Assembly (NCBI GenBank): GCA_907163375.1
Contig: CAJQUW010002177.1
Span: forward strand, 62,001 to 126,000
Length of the DNA stretch: 64,000 nt
Origin: Prostheceraeus crozeri
Taxonomy: Eukaryota > Platyhelminthes > Polycladida > Euryleptidae
Direction: 5' to 3'
The first letter of the stretch is position 1; each line of letters starts with the position of its first letter. The notes beneath the pieces were generated by a model. The model was not told where the DNA came from and did not search any database. It worked only from the letters and a program-made list of their open reading frames with translations. Of the stretch, positions 62,432 to 64,000 are shown one piece after another. The position numbers were made by a program, and so were the translations under genes.

Positions 62432-63357
62432 TTCTATGTCCCCTCCCGCCATCTCCTGCCTCGATAATGATATGACACAACTATCCGACAGTATCAATTT
62501 ACCTCCAAGTTTTGGTATCAATAGAATATTAAATTGCATAAACGCCTAGACAATGCATTTCCGCAATATTTCGCACTTCCACACCAAGAATTGATGTGGT
62601 GACGAATGACGAAACTGGCATTATTTTGTTCTCAGCGTGTTGTTTCTTCCATTCATATTCCAGATAGTACTGAATGTAGTCAATGACTGCGTCGCACGAT
62701 CGGAGCTGACCATTTTGAGGACCCTTTTCGTATTTTGAGAGAAAAATAAAGAGATAAGTACATTTTCTCATCCAAACCGTTCATTAATCGACAAGTGTCG
62801 ACTTAGCAAGATTCTTAGTAGGATCGAGAACACTTGCATCGTGGGCTGAAATGAAGCGTTCGTCAAGACGTTAACGTTCAATGTATGACAAGCTGGGGCG
62901 ACTGCACAGAGACACTTAGACTAACAAGTCTCTATCTAACAGTATCATTCATCCATTGAAATTTGCTTGTCACCAACAACTTACTATATGATAATGTTTC
63001 TGTGCGGTCGCCCCTGATTGTGAGAAGCTGCGCATTCTTCCAAAGCGTTCATTACATATGTTTGCTCTGTCATAGCACCTTATCCTACGAAGAGAAAATA
63101 GGCTGGTTCCAAAGTCGATTATTGGCGGTGGTATAGTTTGATGTGTAATGATCTACAACCATAATGTTTATACTTTTGAAACTCAAAATGATAATTTCTG
63201 TAAGTTTCTGTTCTACTTAACGGGAAACAAACAGATCGTGTTCGTGTGTGGTTGCATTTATCTGGTGTGTTGAAGTCTTGTTTGTTTTTCGCCTATACTT
63301 GAAGCTGGAGTTGATTTTTTTGGAAGTTTCTTATATTAATCGATAGCTCGTCAAGTA
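62432..63357. other. Host DNA, one unassigned frame
   Basis: A minus-strand frame around 62530-62730 (AVIDYIQYYLEYEWKKQHAENK) could be an exon, but no family or convincing splice signals were found. The rest is noncoding as far as I can tell. Confidence 0.35.
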
Positions 63358-64000
63358 CAGGGTGATTCGAAAAAAAGTATTTTTTAATTCTTCTAGTACA
63401 TTGCTTGTGAGCAATCAATAGGAAAGGTGAATAAATTTTCTAACACATCAAATTTTGCGGTTTAATATGATATTTAACAATCATATAACTTTTACATCTT
63501 TCGTCTCTGAAATACAACCTCTTGTCTTACCATTTTAACGGAGATTGCTTGAAAAACTGTGAGGAAGAGCGATTGAGGAAAAATATTAAATCTCTTCAAT
63601 TTGAATCGTCATGTGTCTTGTGTCTATTGTTCGATTTCTGCAGTCTGAATTTCCACATTCTGAGCTTGAATGATGAAAAATGGTTAGAAGAATTATTGAG
63701 AATATCGTACACGATTGAACGGCGCTTGACTGTCACTTGGTACGAGGAATGTAAGAGTTTCGTGGATGTCAATCGACGTTTCGTACCCGTTTTGGTCGAC
63801 ATTCGAGAGCTCCATAAAGAGCATCCAACCTCTTATGGCACAAGAACGTTTTCACGTGTGGAAATGTGCTTCATCGCAATGCTGGTTCTGGCAGGCCACG
63901 AACTGCATGCTCGGATGAAAAACAGAGAACCAGCGCTCAGGAGATCTCCAAATACATCAATTCGTCGAGCGAGTGCTGAGATGAATTTGAGTTACTCGGC
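63358..64000 (+). mobile_element. Mariner-like element, left part (continues past window)
   Basis: Begins CAGGGTGATTCGAAAAAAAG directly after TA, a typical mariner-type end and TA target. About 63760-63990 encodes a helix-turn-helix-like transposase N-terminus with frame damage: FRTRFGRHSRAP, then GNVLHRNAGSGRPRTACSDEKQRTSAQEI, the GSGRPRTxSDE landmark of mariner-like proteins. In-frame stops occur before and after this stretch, so it is decayed. The catalytic domain and right end are outside. Confidence 0.75.

Noticed and set aside
62529-62771. Minus-strand frame as an upstream carboxypeptidase exon
   Set aside because: No HxxE zinc site or NPDGY signature and no convincing acceptor/donor; left unassigned.

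Overview
The window is animal (metazoan) nuclear DNA, probably from a marine invertebrate; I cannot name the species. The evidence is a spliced host gene with GT..AG introns many kilobases long, plus a transposon load typical of invertebrate genomes: Polintons, two kinds of Penelope-like element, piggyBac, hAT-, mariner- and Harbinger-type DNA elements and foldback MITEs.

The left part (1-29402) is two very AT-rich Polintons (Mavericks) of the same family, one inside the other. Element A enters from beyond the left edge and ends at 29402. Element B (8972-28213, 19,242 bp) lies inside A's integrase gene, flanked by an exact 6-bp target duplication (acgtcg, 8966-8971 and 28214-28219) and bounded by inverted repeats of about 0.8 kb that start AG and end CT. 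B carries a near-complete set. On the minus strand are a packaging-type ATPase, a penton-like protein, a coiled-coil protein, protein-primed DNA polymerase B with an upstream zinc-finger module, a membrane-anchored second P-loop ATPase and a protease. On the plus strand are a TIR-proximal membrane protein, a fibre-like coiled-coil protein, two small proteins with hydrophobic segments, an F54H12.2-type capsid protein and a phospholipase A2-like/integrase fusion. Both elements are damaged: most B genes are open and a few are broken; A is older and more broken. A's fibre-like gene also holds a 1.8-kb Penelope-like retroelement with inverted ends, a hammerhead-like motif and a 13-bp target duplication.

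The most unusual feature is a family of tiny GC-rich double-hairpin insertions, roughly two dozen, scattered through A and B. The commonest form is a 28-nt core (two short perfect stems, mostly with 3-nt loops) flanked by a 2-bp duplication. The net gain is 30 nt, so ten codons are added without changing frame. Comparing A with B, and B's two TIRs with each other, gives several filled/empty site pairs. Stem sequences differ between copies but pairing is kept.

The right part (29403-64000) is host DNA. Four exons of an M14 zinc carboxypeptidase gene lie on the minus strand (61068-60981, 52838-52627, 46802-46718, 35240-35053). They join in phase and encode the NR substrate-binding pair, a zinc-ligand His, the specificity Tyr and the catalytic Glu region; the 5' exons are beyond the right edge or unrecognised. 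The introns hold a permuted (GIY-YIG first) Naiad-like Penelope element (about 38.5-41.7 kb), a decayed piggyBac (42.2-44.0 kb), a Harbinger-type MITE, a decayed virus-like patch with a deoxynucleoside-kinase-like fragment (49.2-51.9 kb), a 4-kb element with GACGTC-rich ends, several foldback elements, a hAT-like element and the start of a mariner-like element at the right edge.
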